From: Nostoc sp. CHAB 5715
Lineage (GTDB): Bacteria > Cyanobacteriota > Cyanobacteriia > Cyanobacteriales > Nostocaceae
NCBI RefSeq assembly: GCF_020829685.1
Contig: NZ_JAIVFR010000126.1
Location: forward strand, 1-10,559
Direction: 5' to 3'
DNA: 10,559 nt
Shown here one piece after another: positions 1 to 5,544 of the stretch; the stretch's first letter is position 1; each line of letters begins with the position of its first letter. The notes under the pieces are model-generated. The model made no database searches and was not told the origin of the DNA. It worked only from the letters and a program-made list of their open reading frames with translations. A program made the position numbers and the translations under genes.

Positions 1-54
1 AATAATCGTTACTCCGAGTACAGTAGTGGAGTGTTTTACCAAAGGCAGAAAATA

Positions 55-828
55 TCAAGCAAAGGTAGAAAAACCTAGATTGGGGGGGATATCCTGAATC
101 CGCCCTGGCCCGATCGCTCGTAATGCTTCTTTGAGTAAAATATCCCCAGTATACAAGGCACGTCCGACAATCACACCAGTCACGCCTTGAGGTTCTAACG
201 CTAACAAACTCAACAAATCGGTGACAGAACTTACCCCGCCAGAAGCAATTATCGGAATGGAAATTACTGCTGCAAGTTCTCGCAAAGCTTCTAAATTGGG
301 GCCGATAAGTGTACCGTCACGGTGGATATCTGTGTAAATGATGGCTGCTGCACCCAATTCTTGCATTTGTACAGCCAGTTGAGTTGCTAAAACTTCTGAG
401 GTTTCTAACCAACCGCGAGTTGCTACTCGGCCGTTACGCGCATCAATACCGATAATAATCTGTCCAGGAAATTCTTCACACAGTTGTTGCACTAGCTGGG
501 GTTGTTCAACGGCGATGGTTCCGAAAATTGCCCACTGTATGCCTAGATTGAATACTTGTTGCACACTGGTGCGATCGCGCAATCCTCCACCAATTTCAAT
601 CGGCACTGACACCGCATTAGCGATCGCTTCAATTGCCCCCAGGTTTACTACTTTACCTGCTTTAGCACCATCTAAATCAACTATATGTAATCTGGTAGCA
701 CCTTGATCTACCCACTGTTTGGCAACATCAGCAGGATTTTCGCTAAAAACTTGTGAGCGATCATAGTCTCCCTGATATAGTCGCACACAGCGCCCTTCTA
801 ATAAATCAATCGCTGGAATTACATCCAT
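55..828 (-). CDS. hisA: HisA, phosphoribosylformimino-AICAR phosphate isomerase (histidine biosynthesis)
   Basis: HisA opens the sugar of ProFAR by an Amadori rearrangement to PRFAR, the fourth step of histidine biosynthesis, in the cytoplasm. The 257-aa protein is a full-length (beta/alpha)8 barrel. It begins [12 protein letters not shown] with the expected catalytic Asp8, has the phosphate-binding IGGGLRD segment near residues 79-85, the second catalytic Asp129 in GIDARNG, and the late ASGGVSS and GVIVGRALY phosphate-binding loops. HisF is a paralogue, but the N-terminus and the ARNG motif fit HisA. The ATG at 828-826 has a good ribosome binding site (AGGAAG) six bases upstream. It lies 26 bases downstream of the DUF3593 gene on the same strand and is probably its operon partner. 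No histidine genes are visible next to it, which agrees with the scattered his genes of cyanobacteria. Confidence 0.97.
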   Translation of the reverse strand: MDVIPAIDLLEGRCVRLYQGDYDRSQVFSENPADVAKQWVDQGATRLHIVDLDGAKAGKVVNLGAIEAIANAVSVPIEIGGGLRDRTSVQQVFNLGIQWAIFGTIAVEQPQLVQQLCEEFPGQIIIGIDARNGRVATRGWLETSEVLATQLAVQMQELGAAAIIYTDIHRDGTLIGPNLEALRELAAVISIPIIASGGVSSVTDLLSLLALEPQGVTGVIVGRALYTGDILLKEALRAIGPGRIQDIPPNLGFSTFA

Positions 829-834
829 TTATTT

Positions 835-840
835 CTTCCT
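835..840 (-). promoter_or_regulatory. Shine-Dalgarno site of hisA
   Basis: On the minus strand this reads AGGAAG, six bases before the hisA ATG. It is one of the few strong ribosome binding sites in the window. It lets hisA start independently inside a likely DUF2499-DUF3593-hisA transcript. Confidence 0.75.
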
Positions 841-854
841 TATAACTCCAAACA

Positions 855-1148
855 CTAGTTTTTCATTTTTAATTGCCTGACAGCTTGCCCAAAACCCAGC
901 ACAAGCAAGATATTAGAAAGGGTCAAAAATAATTCTGCACTACCGTGCAACCAATCTACATTGGCCAAAGACTCGCCATAATGCAATACAGCATAAATCC
1001 CTGCTGGGATGGTAATGGCAACAAAGACGAGAGTGCCGTAAAATCCATACAGCGCTAAACGCGGCATTTGCGGACTGCGGCTGAGAAACCACAAGAAACC
1101 CAAATAGGGAAACAGTGAAAGTGCAAACAGGGTTTCTTTAGAAATCAT
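855..1148 (-). CDS. DUF3593 family small membrane protein
   Basis: A 97-aa hydrophobic protein that I assign to DUF3593, a family of unknown function typical of cyanobacteria and plastid-bearing organisms (from memory, no search). Three membrane segments are visible: about residues 6-22 (FALSLFPYLGFLWFLS), 31-54 (LALYGFYGTLVFVAITIPAGIYAV) and 71-88 (AELFLTLSNILLVLGFG), followed by a short basic tail ending KMKN. Its ATG overlaps the stop codon of the DUF2499 gene in an ATGA arrangement, so the two are probably translationally coupled and may form one membrane complex. The site just upstream of the ATG is only weakly purine-rich, which fits coupling. hisA follows after 26 bases. No catalytic motif is visible and the function is unknown. 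Confidence 0.9.
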   Translation of the reverse strand: MISKETLFALSLFPYLGFLWFLSRSPQMPRLALYGFYGTLVFVAITIPAGIYAVLHYGESLANVDWLHGSAELFLTLSNILLVLGFGQAVRQLKMKN

Positions 1149-1480
1149 TGCTCTGATTTGATAGGTTTTGGTTCGACAGTGTTAGGAGACTTGGTAGAAC
1201 GCCAAATCAAATACGCTGCTGCCCAAAGGGTAAAATTACCAACTAAGGTCATGGTAGCTTGAAGCGTTACCAACCATTCTAGAGATTCGGCGTTGTCGAA
1301 ATAATGCCAGGTACAGGCACATAAGGCGCTGACTAAAGCTGGTAACATGGCAAGGGATAATCCCCACCAATTACGATTATTGGTGAGTTCGCCGTAAGTC
1401 CAAATTAACCAAATGGCGACAATCCACTCAATAACGCTAGAAATATGAATAATCCAGGTGGGAATCGATAGGGCGTGCAT
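1145..1480 (-). CDS. DUF2499 family small membrane protein
   Basis: A 111-aa protein that I assign to DUF2499, another uncharacterised family of oxygenic phototrophs (from memory). Three hydrophobic segments are visible: about residues 5-28 (SIPTWIIHISSVIEWIVAIWLIW), 38-57 (WWGLSLAMLPALVSALCACT) and 70-92 (LVTLQATMTLVGNFTLWAAAYLI). The conserved-looking residues SIPTWIIHISSVIEW and ACTWHYFDN, with two His and many Trp, are the family signature. The C-terminal 20 residues are polar. It is the first gene of the likely DUF2499-DUF3593-hisA operon. The ATG at 1480-1478 is preceded after only five bases by a heptamer array, so there is no Shine-Dalgarno sequence and the mRNA leader would be C-rich. 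The function is unknown. Confidence 0.9.
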   Translation of the reverse strand: MHALSIPTWIIHISSVIEWIVAIWLIWTYGELTNNRNWWGLSLAMLPALVSALCACTWHYFDNAESLEWLVTLQATMTLVGNFTLWAAAYLIWRSTKSPNTVEPKPIKSEQ

Positions 1481-1485
1481 ACAAC

Positions 1486-1527
1486 AGTGGGGAGTGGGGA
1501 GTGGGGAGTGGGGAGTGGGGAGTGGGG
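1486..1527. repeat. Heptamer STRR, (AGTGGGG)x6
   Basis: Six perfect tandem copies of AGTGGGG, a short tandemly repeated repetitive sequence of the kind common in heterocyst-forming cyanobacteria. The array ends six bases before the DUF2499 start codon. A related two-copy heptamer GTTAGGA follows at 1536-1549. The plus strand has six G4 runs and could form a G-quadruplex. Confidence 0.93.
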
Positions 1528-1636
1528 AATTATAAGTTAGGAGTTAGGAGTAGCGCTGCCAAGGTGAGATGTAGCTTGAATTTTATATTTGTTTAAACAA
1601 AATCTTTACTTGTTCTTTTAGAATTTTAAAGATTCC

Positions 1637-1920
1637 GAGTTCAGAGCTTCAACGTCCGAGTTCAAAGGCTCAACGTTCGAGTTCAGAGGCTCAACGTTCG
1701 AGTTCAAAGGCTCAACGTTCGAGTTCAAAGGCTCAACGTTCGAGTTCAGAGGCTCAACGTTCGAGTTCAAAGGCTCAACGTTCGAGTTCAGAGGCTCAAC
1801 GTTCGAGTTCAAAGGCTCAACGTCCGAGTTCAAAGGCTCAACGTTCGAGTTCAGAGGCTCAACGTCCGAGTTCAGAGGTTCAACGTCCGAGTTCAGAGGT
1901 TCAACGTCCGAGTTCAGAGG
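1637..1920. repeat. 21-bp tandem repeat array, about 13.5 copies
   Basis: Units start at 1637, 1658, 1679 and every 21 bases to 1910; the last is truncated after 11 bases. Each unit runs gagttcaRagg followed by YtcaacgtYc. Apart from the first, edge unit, which is more diverged, differences are transitions at three fixed positions: A/G in ttcaRagg, C/T in aggYtc and C/T in cgtYcg. The C-variants and the aggTtc variant cluster at the csaB-proximal end (units 11-13). The period never drifts and is close to two helical turns. Four of six reading frames are open through the array because 21 is divisible by three. There are no spacers, so it is not a CRISPR. Confidence 0.95.
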
Positions 1921-2017
1921 ACGTTCTAACTATCTTCTGCACTATTCAAAGTAGAACTTGGCAATGAGTTTACCATTTGTATCAAGGACAGAAATTCATT
2001 TAATAATAACTATTAAT

Positions 2018-2045
2018 CTAAAATCCAAAATCTAAAATCCAAAAT
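2018..2045. repeat. AT-rich heptamer array running into the csaB start codon
   Basis: Four heptamers alternate CTAAAAT and CCAAAAT. The last copy supplies the A and T of the csaB ATG. Similar AAAATCY heptamers recur at 4904-4924, and in inverted orientation (ATTTTGG) at 4813-4826, on the far side of the glycosyltransferase gene. Such repeats are common between genes in Nostoc-type genomes. Confidence 0.85.
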
Positions 2046-3096
2046 GGTCAAGATACGGGCGTTATTGTCTGGATATTACGGTAAAGGTAATGGTGGTGAC
2101 GAAGCTTTGTTGGCAACGCTTTTGCAAATGTTACCATCTCACGTAACCCCTGTGGTACTTTCGGGGAATCCAGAGGAAACGCGCGATCGCTACAATGTAG
2201 AAACCTGCGATCGCATGGCTCCTTTACCTGTACTGCAAGCTTTACGCTCAAGTGATGCCTTGATTTGGGGCGGCGGGAGTCTCATTCAGGATGTTACTAG
2301 TACCATTAGCCCATTTTATTATGGCGGACTGATGGCATTGGCGCAGAAAATGGGTTTGAAAACTGTTGCTTGGGCGCAGGGTATTGGCCCGTTAGTGCGT
2401 TTGCAAACTCGTTGGTTGGCACGGCAAACCTTTGGTAATTGTACCAAAATTAGTGTCCGCGATCGCGCCAGTGCTGCTTTATTATCTGATTGGCAAATTC
2501 CTTGTATTATAGCTCCTGACCCGGTTTGGGCGTTGGAATCAAAACCAGTTCCAAGACTTTGGGATTTACCTGCGCCGAGAGTTGCACTAACGTTGCGATC
2601 GCATCCCCAACTTACAGAAACACGCCTAGCAAACTTAACTCGTGCTTTGGTTGACTTTCAAAAAGCTACGCAGGCTTTTATTTTACTACTACCATTTCAA
2701 AAAAGTGAAGATTTAAGTATTGCCGAAGCCATTCAACCACACCTTAAAGATGTTAGCAAGATTTTATGTCTGGAAGATCCGCAACTTTTAAAAGGTGTAT
2801 TTCGCGGCGTGGAAATGGCAATTGGGATGCGCCTACACAGCTTGATTATGGCAGCATCTGTTGGTTGTCGCTGCTTTGCTCTCAGTTATGATCCTAAAGT
2901 AAATCGTCTCATGGAAGACTTGAAAATGCCTGGATGGGATTTAGCTAGTTTACCAGATGACCCCAATTTGATTAGTCTGACTTGGATGGAGCATTACGCT
3001 AATGGTGATCCTTTATCACCAGAGCAAATAGAATCTTTAGTAGATAGAGCATTAATGCACCGCGAGTTGTTGAGCGACGCTTTATGTAATAAGTAA
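2044..3096 (+). CDS. csaB: CsaB, polysaccharide pyruvyl transferase
   Basis: A 350-aa member of the polysaccharide pyruvyl transferase family. CsaB moves pyruvate from phosphoenolpyruvate onto a cell-wall polysaccharide; in Bacillus this ketal anchors SLH-domain surface proteins, and a similar envelope role is inferred here. Visible motifs: the N-terminal LLSGYYGKGNGGDEALL (residues 7-23), GGGSLIQD (76-83), AWAQGIGPL (109-117), SVRDRAS (137-143), PDPVWAL (159-165), and the C-terminal GMRLHSLIMAASVG around 261-274, a hallmark of the family. Length and ends look complete. There is no Shine-Dalgarno sequence: the ATG is built partly by an AT-rich heptamer repeat. The last 25 codons (3022-3096) reappear in diverged form at 5454-5531. 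The gene contains four HIP1 sites (2183, 2207, 2459, 2595), so it looks native. The next gene on this strand is a GT87-like glycosyltransferase, a plausible functional partner. Confidence 0.93.
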   Translation: MVKIRALLSGYYGKGNGGDEALLATLLQMLPSHVTPVVLSGNPEETRDRYNVETCDRMAPLPVLQALRSSDALIWGGGSLIQDVTSTISPFYYGGLMALAQKMGLKTVAWAQGIGPLVRLQTRWLARQTFGNCTKISVRDRASAALLSDWQIPCIIAPDPVWALESKPVPRLWDLPAPRVALTLRSHPQLTETRLANLTRALVDFQKATQAFILLLPFQKSEDLSIAEAIQPHLKDVSKILCLEDPQLLKGVFRGVEMAIGMRLHSLIMAASVGCRCFALSYDPKVNRLMEDLKMPGWDLASLPDDPNLISLTWMEHYANGDPLSPEQIESLVDRALMHRELLSDALCNK

Positions 3097-3253
3097 GATT
3101 AAGTAATGTAGACCGAATAAAATGCAAAACTTCTAGAACTTACGCACTGTACAAAATAATCATGTTGTGTATCAATTTAATACTTTTTTCAGGCTTTTAT
3201 TAATCATTTTTTGTCCGAAAAGGGAGTAATTGTAAAAATTTTGTAAGGAAATT

Positions 3254-3403
3254 ATGAAAATATTTAAGTATTTATTATCAAGATTGATTTTAGCGATATT
3301 ATTTATGAAATGCAAAAATAATTATTTAAATAATTTTGATGATAAGCTTTGGCTTTTGGAACCTAATTATAGTAATTTTAGTTACTTTAGTTCTCAAAAA
3401 TAA
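3254..3403 (+). CDS. Possible 49-aa leader ORF overlapping the glycosyltransferase start
   Basis: An ATG-started 49-codon frame with the best Shine-Dalgarno sequence of this area (AAGGA at 3245-3249, four-base spacing). It begins MKIFKYLLSRLILAILFMKC, a basic-hydrophobic stretch that could be a membrane or signal segment, then becomes Asn-rich and ends ...FSSQK. It overlaps the first 65 bases of the GT87-like gene in another frame. It could be a coupling leader peptide, the original N-terminus of the glycosyltransferase cut off by a frameshift, or chance in AT-rich DNA. I recognise no family. Low confidence. Confidence 0.25.
   Translation: MKIFKYLLSRLILAILFMKCKNNYLNNFDDKLWLLEPNYSNFSYFSSQK
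3320..3335. repeat. 16-bp perfect AT palindrome before the glycosyltransferase start
   Basis: AATTATTTAAATAATT is its own reverse complement and sits three bases before the ATG at 3339, where a ribosome binding site would be expected. In RNA it could fold only as a weak AU hairpin; in DNA it could be an operator or chance in AT-rich sequence. Confidence 0.5.
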
Positions 3404-4802
3404 TTGGCGGTTAGATGAAGAAAAGGCAGCCTGGAAAAATTATTTATTCTTAAAATCTTCAGCCATCCAACGGTTGATACAATTTTTTCGTCAACCAATT
3501 GTTAACTTCCTCCTCCAAGCAGGTGTTGTATTAGTCGTTACAAGATTCCTCTGTTATACAGGTTGGCTACTTTATTTCCTAAACCAGCCAAATCCACCTT
3601 TATGGGATTTTCAGTGGTATTATGTGGCGAGTAAATTGGCTCATCAGCATGTGAGTCCTTTTAATGTCGAGATTTTTAATCAGACTTTCTGTAGCGTAAC
3701 TACGGTGTGTGGCTCTCTTCCACCGTTTGTCTATCCACCTAATATTATTCCTCTCATCTGGTTTCTCGGTTATTTTTCGATGAATACTGCATATAAAATT
3801 TGGATTTTAATGCATATATTACCAATCGGTTTAGCCTTATGGGGAGCGAATATATTGCTAGAGTCGAAGTCACAATCTTTCAGAACTATTTGCACAATTT
3901 CGGTTGCCTTGATTTATGGCGTAGTTCGCGATCTTCAAGTTGGTAATATAGCAATTTTTATTGCAGTTCTTATCTTATGGATGTTTATCATAGCTAGAAA
4001 ACATCAGGATATTCCAGCAGGAATTTGCTTGGGGCTTGCCCTTTGTAAACCAACATTAGCTGCATTATTCGTTCTGTATTTTCTACTTAAAAGACGCTTC
4101 TCTCTAGTTTTTGTATCTGTTATCACAGTAACTTGTCTAGCATTTTTAGGTCTAGCCTTAACAGGTAATTCTTTGACACAATTCGTGTCGGATGCATTTC
4201 GTGGATTTTCCCTTTGGCAAAACGATCCCGCAGTTAGCCCTTATATATCGATCAGTCGTCTCGATTTGATGGTTGTGGGGCCGAGATTACTTCCCAATAA
4301 CCCATTCTTTGCCAAGCTTTTGTCAAATTTAATTGTTCTGATACTTGTTGGTTTGGTGGGTTTGTATTGGTATCTACAACAATCTCTCACCGACTGGTCA
4401 AAAAAAATATATTTAGCAGAAATGGTAATAGTTTCTTGCTTGAGTATTGGCATCACCTATTCACAGGAAACTAGTTCTGTAATGTTAATACCTGCTGTTG
4501 TTTTTTTGCTAAATGATTTGCTGTATCAGATCAGGTATTGTAAATTCTCTAGGAGAAGAATGTCTGTTTGGTTAGCAGGGGTTTGCTGTCTTGCAGTGCA
4601 AACAGCAGTTATTCATGGCTGGCTCATCGGCTCTCTAGGAAAACGATGGAATGTGAAAGCAGGGGAATTGCCATACATTATGAAAATAACTATCTTCGCC
4701 CTACCAAGTTATGCGGTTTTAGGAATCACTCTCAGTATTTTAGTCTTAGCAATTAGCTCCCTTCCTCAAAAAGAGGTGATGAAATTTGAACCTTTGAATT
4801 AA
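3339..4802 (+). CDS. GT87-like (DUF2029) multi-pass membrane glycosyltransferase
   Basis: A 487-aa polytopic membrane protein. I assign it to GT87 (DUF2029), GT-C enzymes that use polyprenyl-phosphate sugars on the outer face of the membrane; actinobacterial members transfer mannose. Visible: a hydrophobic N-terminus (residues 5-19), a second segment around 54-81, then the extracytoplasmic loop with WDFQWYYVASKL, where Asp90 is the likely catalytic acid, SPFN, and FVYPPNIIPLIWFL (YPP at 132-134). These match the DF..YY.A and YPP signatures. VGNIAIFIAVLIL (201-213) and LGLALCKPTLA (231-241) match the G(Q/N)-N and K-P patterns; more helices follow to about 475. Donor and acceptor are unknown; a link with csaB and surface polysaccharide is inferred. 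The start is uncertain: TTG at 3336 or ATG at 3339, neither with a Shine-Dalgarno sequence. The gene is AT-rich by eye and has no HIP1 site. Confidence 0.8.
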   Translation: MISFGFWNLIIVILVTLVLKNNWRLDEEKAAWKNYLFLKSSAIQRLIQFFRQPIVNFLLQAGVVLVVTRFLCYTGWLLYFLNQPNPPLWDFQWYYVASKLAHQHVSPFNVEIFNQTFCSVTTVCGSLPPFVYPPNIIPLIWFLGYFSMNTAYKIWILMHILPIGLALWGANILLESKSQSFRTICTISVALIYGVVRDLQVGNIAIFIAVLILWMFIIARKHQDIPAGICLGLALCKPTLAALFVLYFLLKRRFSLVFVSVITVTCLAFLGLALTGNSLTQFVSDAFRGFSLWQNDPAVSPYISISRLDLMVVGPRLLPNNPFFAKLLSNLIVLILVGLVGLYWYLQQSLTDWSKKIYLAEMVIVSCLSIGITYSQETSSVMLIPAVVFLLNDLLYQIRYCKFSRRRMSVWLAGVCCLAVQTAVIHGWLIGSLGKRWNVKAGELPYIMKITIFALPSYAVLGITLSILVLAISSLPQKEVMKFEPLN

Positions 4803-4812
4803 GTGTGAATCC

Positions 4813-4826
4813 ATTTTGGATTTTGG
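4813..4826. repeat. ATTTTGG heptamer pair downstream of the glycosyltransferase
   Basis: Two tandem ATTTTGG copies, the reverse complement of the CCAAAAT heptamers that precede csaB (2018-2045). The csaB-glycosyltransferase pair is thus flanked by short AT heptamers in inverted orientation. Such repeats are too common in these genomes to imply mobility alone. Confidence 0.6.
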
Positions 4827-4865
4827 ATTTATTCTCGCGTTTTAATTCGCTTGCTTTCAAACCCG

Positions 4866-4920
4866 TTTAGATTTTAAATTTTGAATCTTCAATCCCATTA
4901 TTGAAAATCTAAAATCTAAA
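4866..4920. repeat. Interrupted AT-rich inverted repeat between glycosyltransferase and protease genes
   Basis: The outer arms TTTAGATTTTA (4866-4876) and TAAAATCTAAA (4910-4920) pair perfectly over 11 bp. The inner arms TTCAAT (4888-4893) and ATTGAA (4900-4905) pair around a six-base loop; the left side carries a bulge. The right arm consists of AAAATCT heptamers. It could end the glycosyltransferase transcript, although it is AT-rich and has no clear U-tract. The rest of 4803-4991 shows nothing gene-like, and the promoter of the protease gene must lie at its right end. Confidence 0.55.
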
Positions 4921-4991
4921 ATTCGGTAAATACTTAGGCAGCATAGGATACTGTAGAAGCAGATTAAAAAATTTTCCAAGACATACAGATT

Positions 4992-5444
4992 ATGGTAAAT
5001 CTCAATCGTTACCATTCTGCCAGCAATGAACCTATGGGTGCAGTTCGAGTCCAAGTCAAGCTCACCAATGCCATTGATGAAGCCCTTGTCAGCCGAGGAA
5101 TGCTCAATCCAAATATGCTGCGGGTGTATGAAACTGAAGCATTAGTGGACACTGGGGCAGTACGTACTGTACTACCCATGTCTATTGCCCTGCAACTTGG
5201 TTTGAGAATTCGAGGACAGCAGATTGCTCAATACGCCAATGGTAGCGAAGAATCTGTAGGCGTGACTGAACCCGTAATTATTGAATTGACAGGGCGGGAA
5301 ACTACCGAAGCAACATTGGTTATAGGTGATATAGTCTTGATTGGACAAACGGTGCTTGAGACGCTGGATTTATTGGTAGACTGTAGAAATCAGCGACTTA
5401 TTCCGAATCCTGAGCATCCTAACTATCCTGTGATGAGAATATAG
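4992..5444 (+). CDS. Retropepsin-like (clan AA) aspartic protease, single domain
   Basis: A 150-aa soluble protein with the hallmarks of retroviral-type aspartic proteases, which are active as dimers. The catalytic motif is EALVDTGAVRTVLP with Asp53-Thr54-Gly55, and the flap-like region QYANGSEESVGV follows. The second conserved element, a hydrophobic-hydrophobic-Gly run (VLIGQTVLETLDLLVD), is near residues 116-131. No signal peptide or membrane segment is seen, so it is probably cytoplasmic. Similar small proteases are common in cyanobacteria, often near toxin-antitoxin or accessory genes; substrates are unknown. The start is either ATG 4992 or ATG 5034 (MGAVRVQVKLTN), where family-like sequence begins; neither has a good ribosome binding site. 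Its stop lies next to the csaB relic, whose frame continues directly from it (GCT AAG AAC...). No HIP1 site. It probably arrived with the neighbouring segment. Confidence 0.82.
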   Translation: MVNLNRYHSASNEPMGAVRVQVKLTNAIDEALVSRGMLNPNMLRVYETEALVDTGAVRTVLPMSIALQLGLRIRGQQIAQYANGSEESVGVTEPVIIELTGRETTEATLVIGDIVLIGQTVLETLDLLVDCRNQRLIPNPEHPNYPVMRI

Positions 5445-5531
5445 GCTAAGAACTTATCATCAGAGAAAATCCAATCTCTGGTGGATGGTGCTTTACTGCA
5501 TTGCAAGTTGTTGAGTGAAGCTTTAAATTAA
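5445..5531 (+). pseudogene. Relic of a second csaB 3' end (C-terminal 25 codons plus stop)
   Basis: From 5454 to 5531 the sequence encodes LSSEKIQSLVDGALLHCKLL then SEALN and a TAA stop. The intact csaB ends LSPEQIESLVDRALMHRELL then SDAL and CNK. By hand alignment 16 of 25 residues match, and about 56 of 72 bases from the TTA at 5454 to the last TTA codon. The match may extend left to GCTAA (5445-5449, compare 2998-3002) with six bases missing. Nothing upstream resembles the rest of csaB; instead the protease ORF ends at 5444. The stretch has no start codon of its own and no ribosome binding site, so it is a leftover tail of a paralogous or displaced csaB. Divergence mostly at third codon positions suggests that it evolved under selection before it was truncated. 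Confidence 0.85.
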
Positions 5532-5544
5532 GTTTTTGTCAGTC

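Larger units (their letters stand above)
1481..2043. other. Divergent intergenic region dominated by repeats
   Basis: This 563-base stretch separates the minus-strand DUF2499 operon from plus-strand csaB, so it must hold both promoters. It contains a G-rich heptamer array (1486-1527), two copies of GTTAGGA (1536-1549), a perfect 14-bp palindrome TTTGTTTAAACAAA (1588-1601), the 21-bp array (1637-1920) and an AT-rich heptamer array (2018-2045). The unique sequence left is about 1550-1636 and 1921-2017. I could not identify a convincing -10/-35 pair. No supported gene lies here. Confidence 0.7.

Noticed and set aside
36..75. Imperfect direct repeat AAAGGCAGAAAA / AAAGGTAGAAAA at the hisA stop
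   Set aside because: Twelve bases with one mismatch, twenty bases apart, across the stop codon; too short to claim an attachment site or a duplication event.
1637..1920. CRISPR array
   Set aside because: The units are directly adjacent with no unique spacers, and no cas genes are nearby.
1618..1929. Repeat-encoded minus-strand ORF with SNVEPLN heptads
   Set aside because: The frame is open only because a 21-bp period lacks stops in four frames. There is no ATG, only a TTG inside a repeat unit, no ribosome binding site, and an equally good open frame on the other strand.
3140..3160. GAACTTACGCACTGTAC as a transposon end
   Set aside because: It recalls ACTTACGCA motifs common in Nostoc intergenic repeats, but no inverted partner or target duplication was found.
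2018..4826. Inverted AT heptamers flanking csaB and the glycosyltransferase as a composite mobile element
   Set aside because: The arms are low-complexity heptamers that are widespread in this kind of genome, there is no transposase, and arm lengths and sequences differ.
4857..5054. 65-aa minus-strand ORF before the protease gene
   Set aside because: Its C-terminal half translates the AT heptamer inverted repeat (FRFSIMGLKIQNLKSK) and it overlaps the protease start; chance in repeat DNA.
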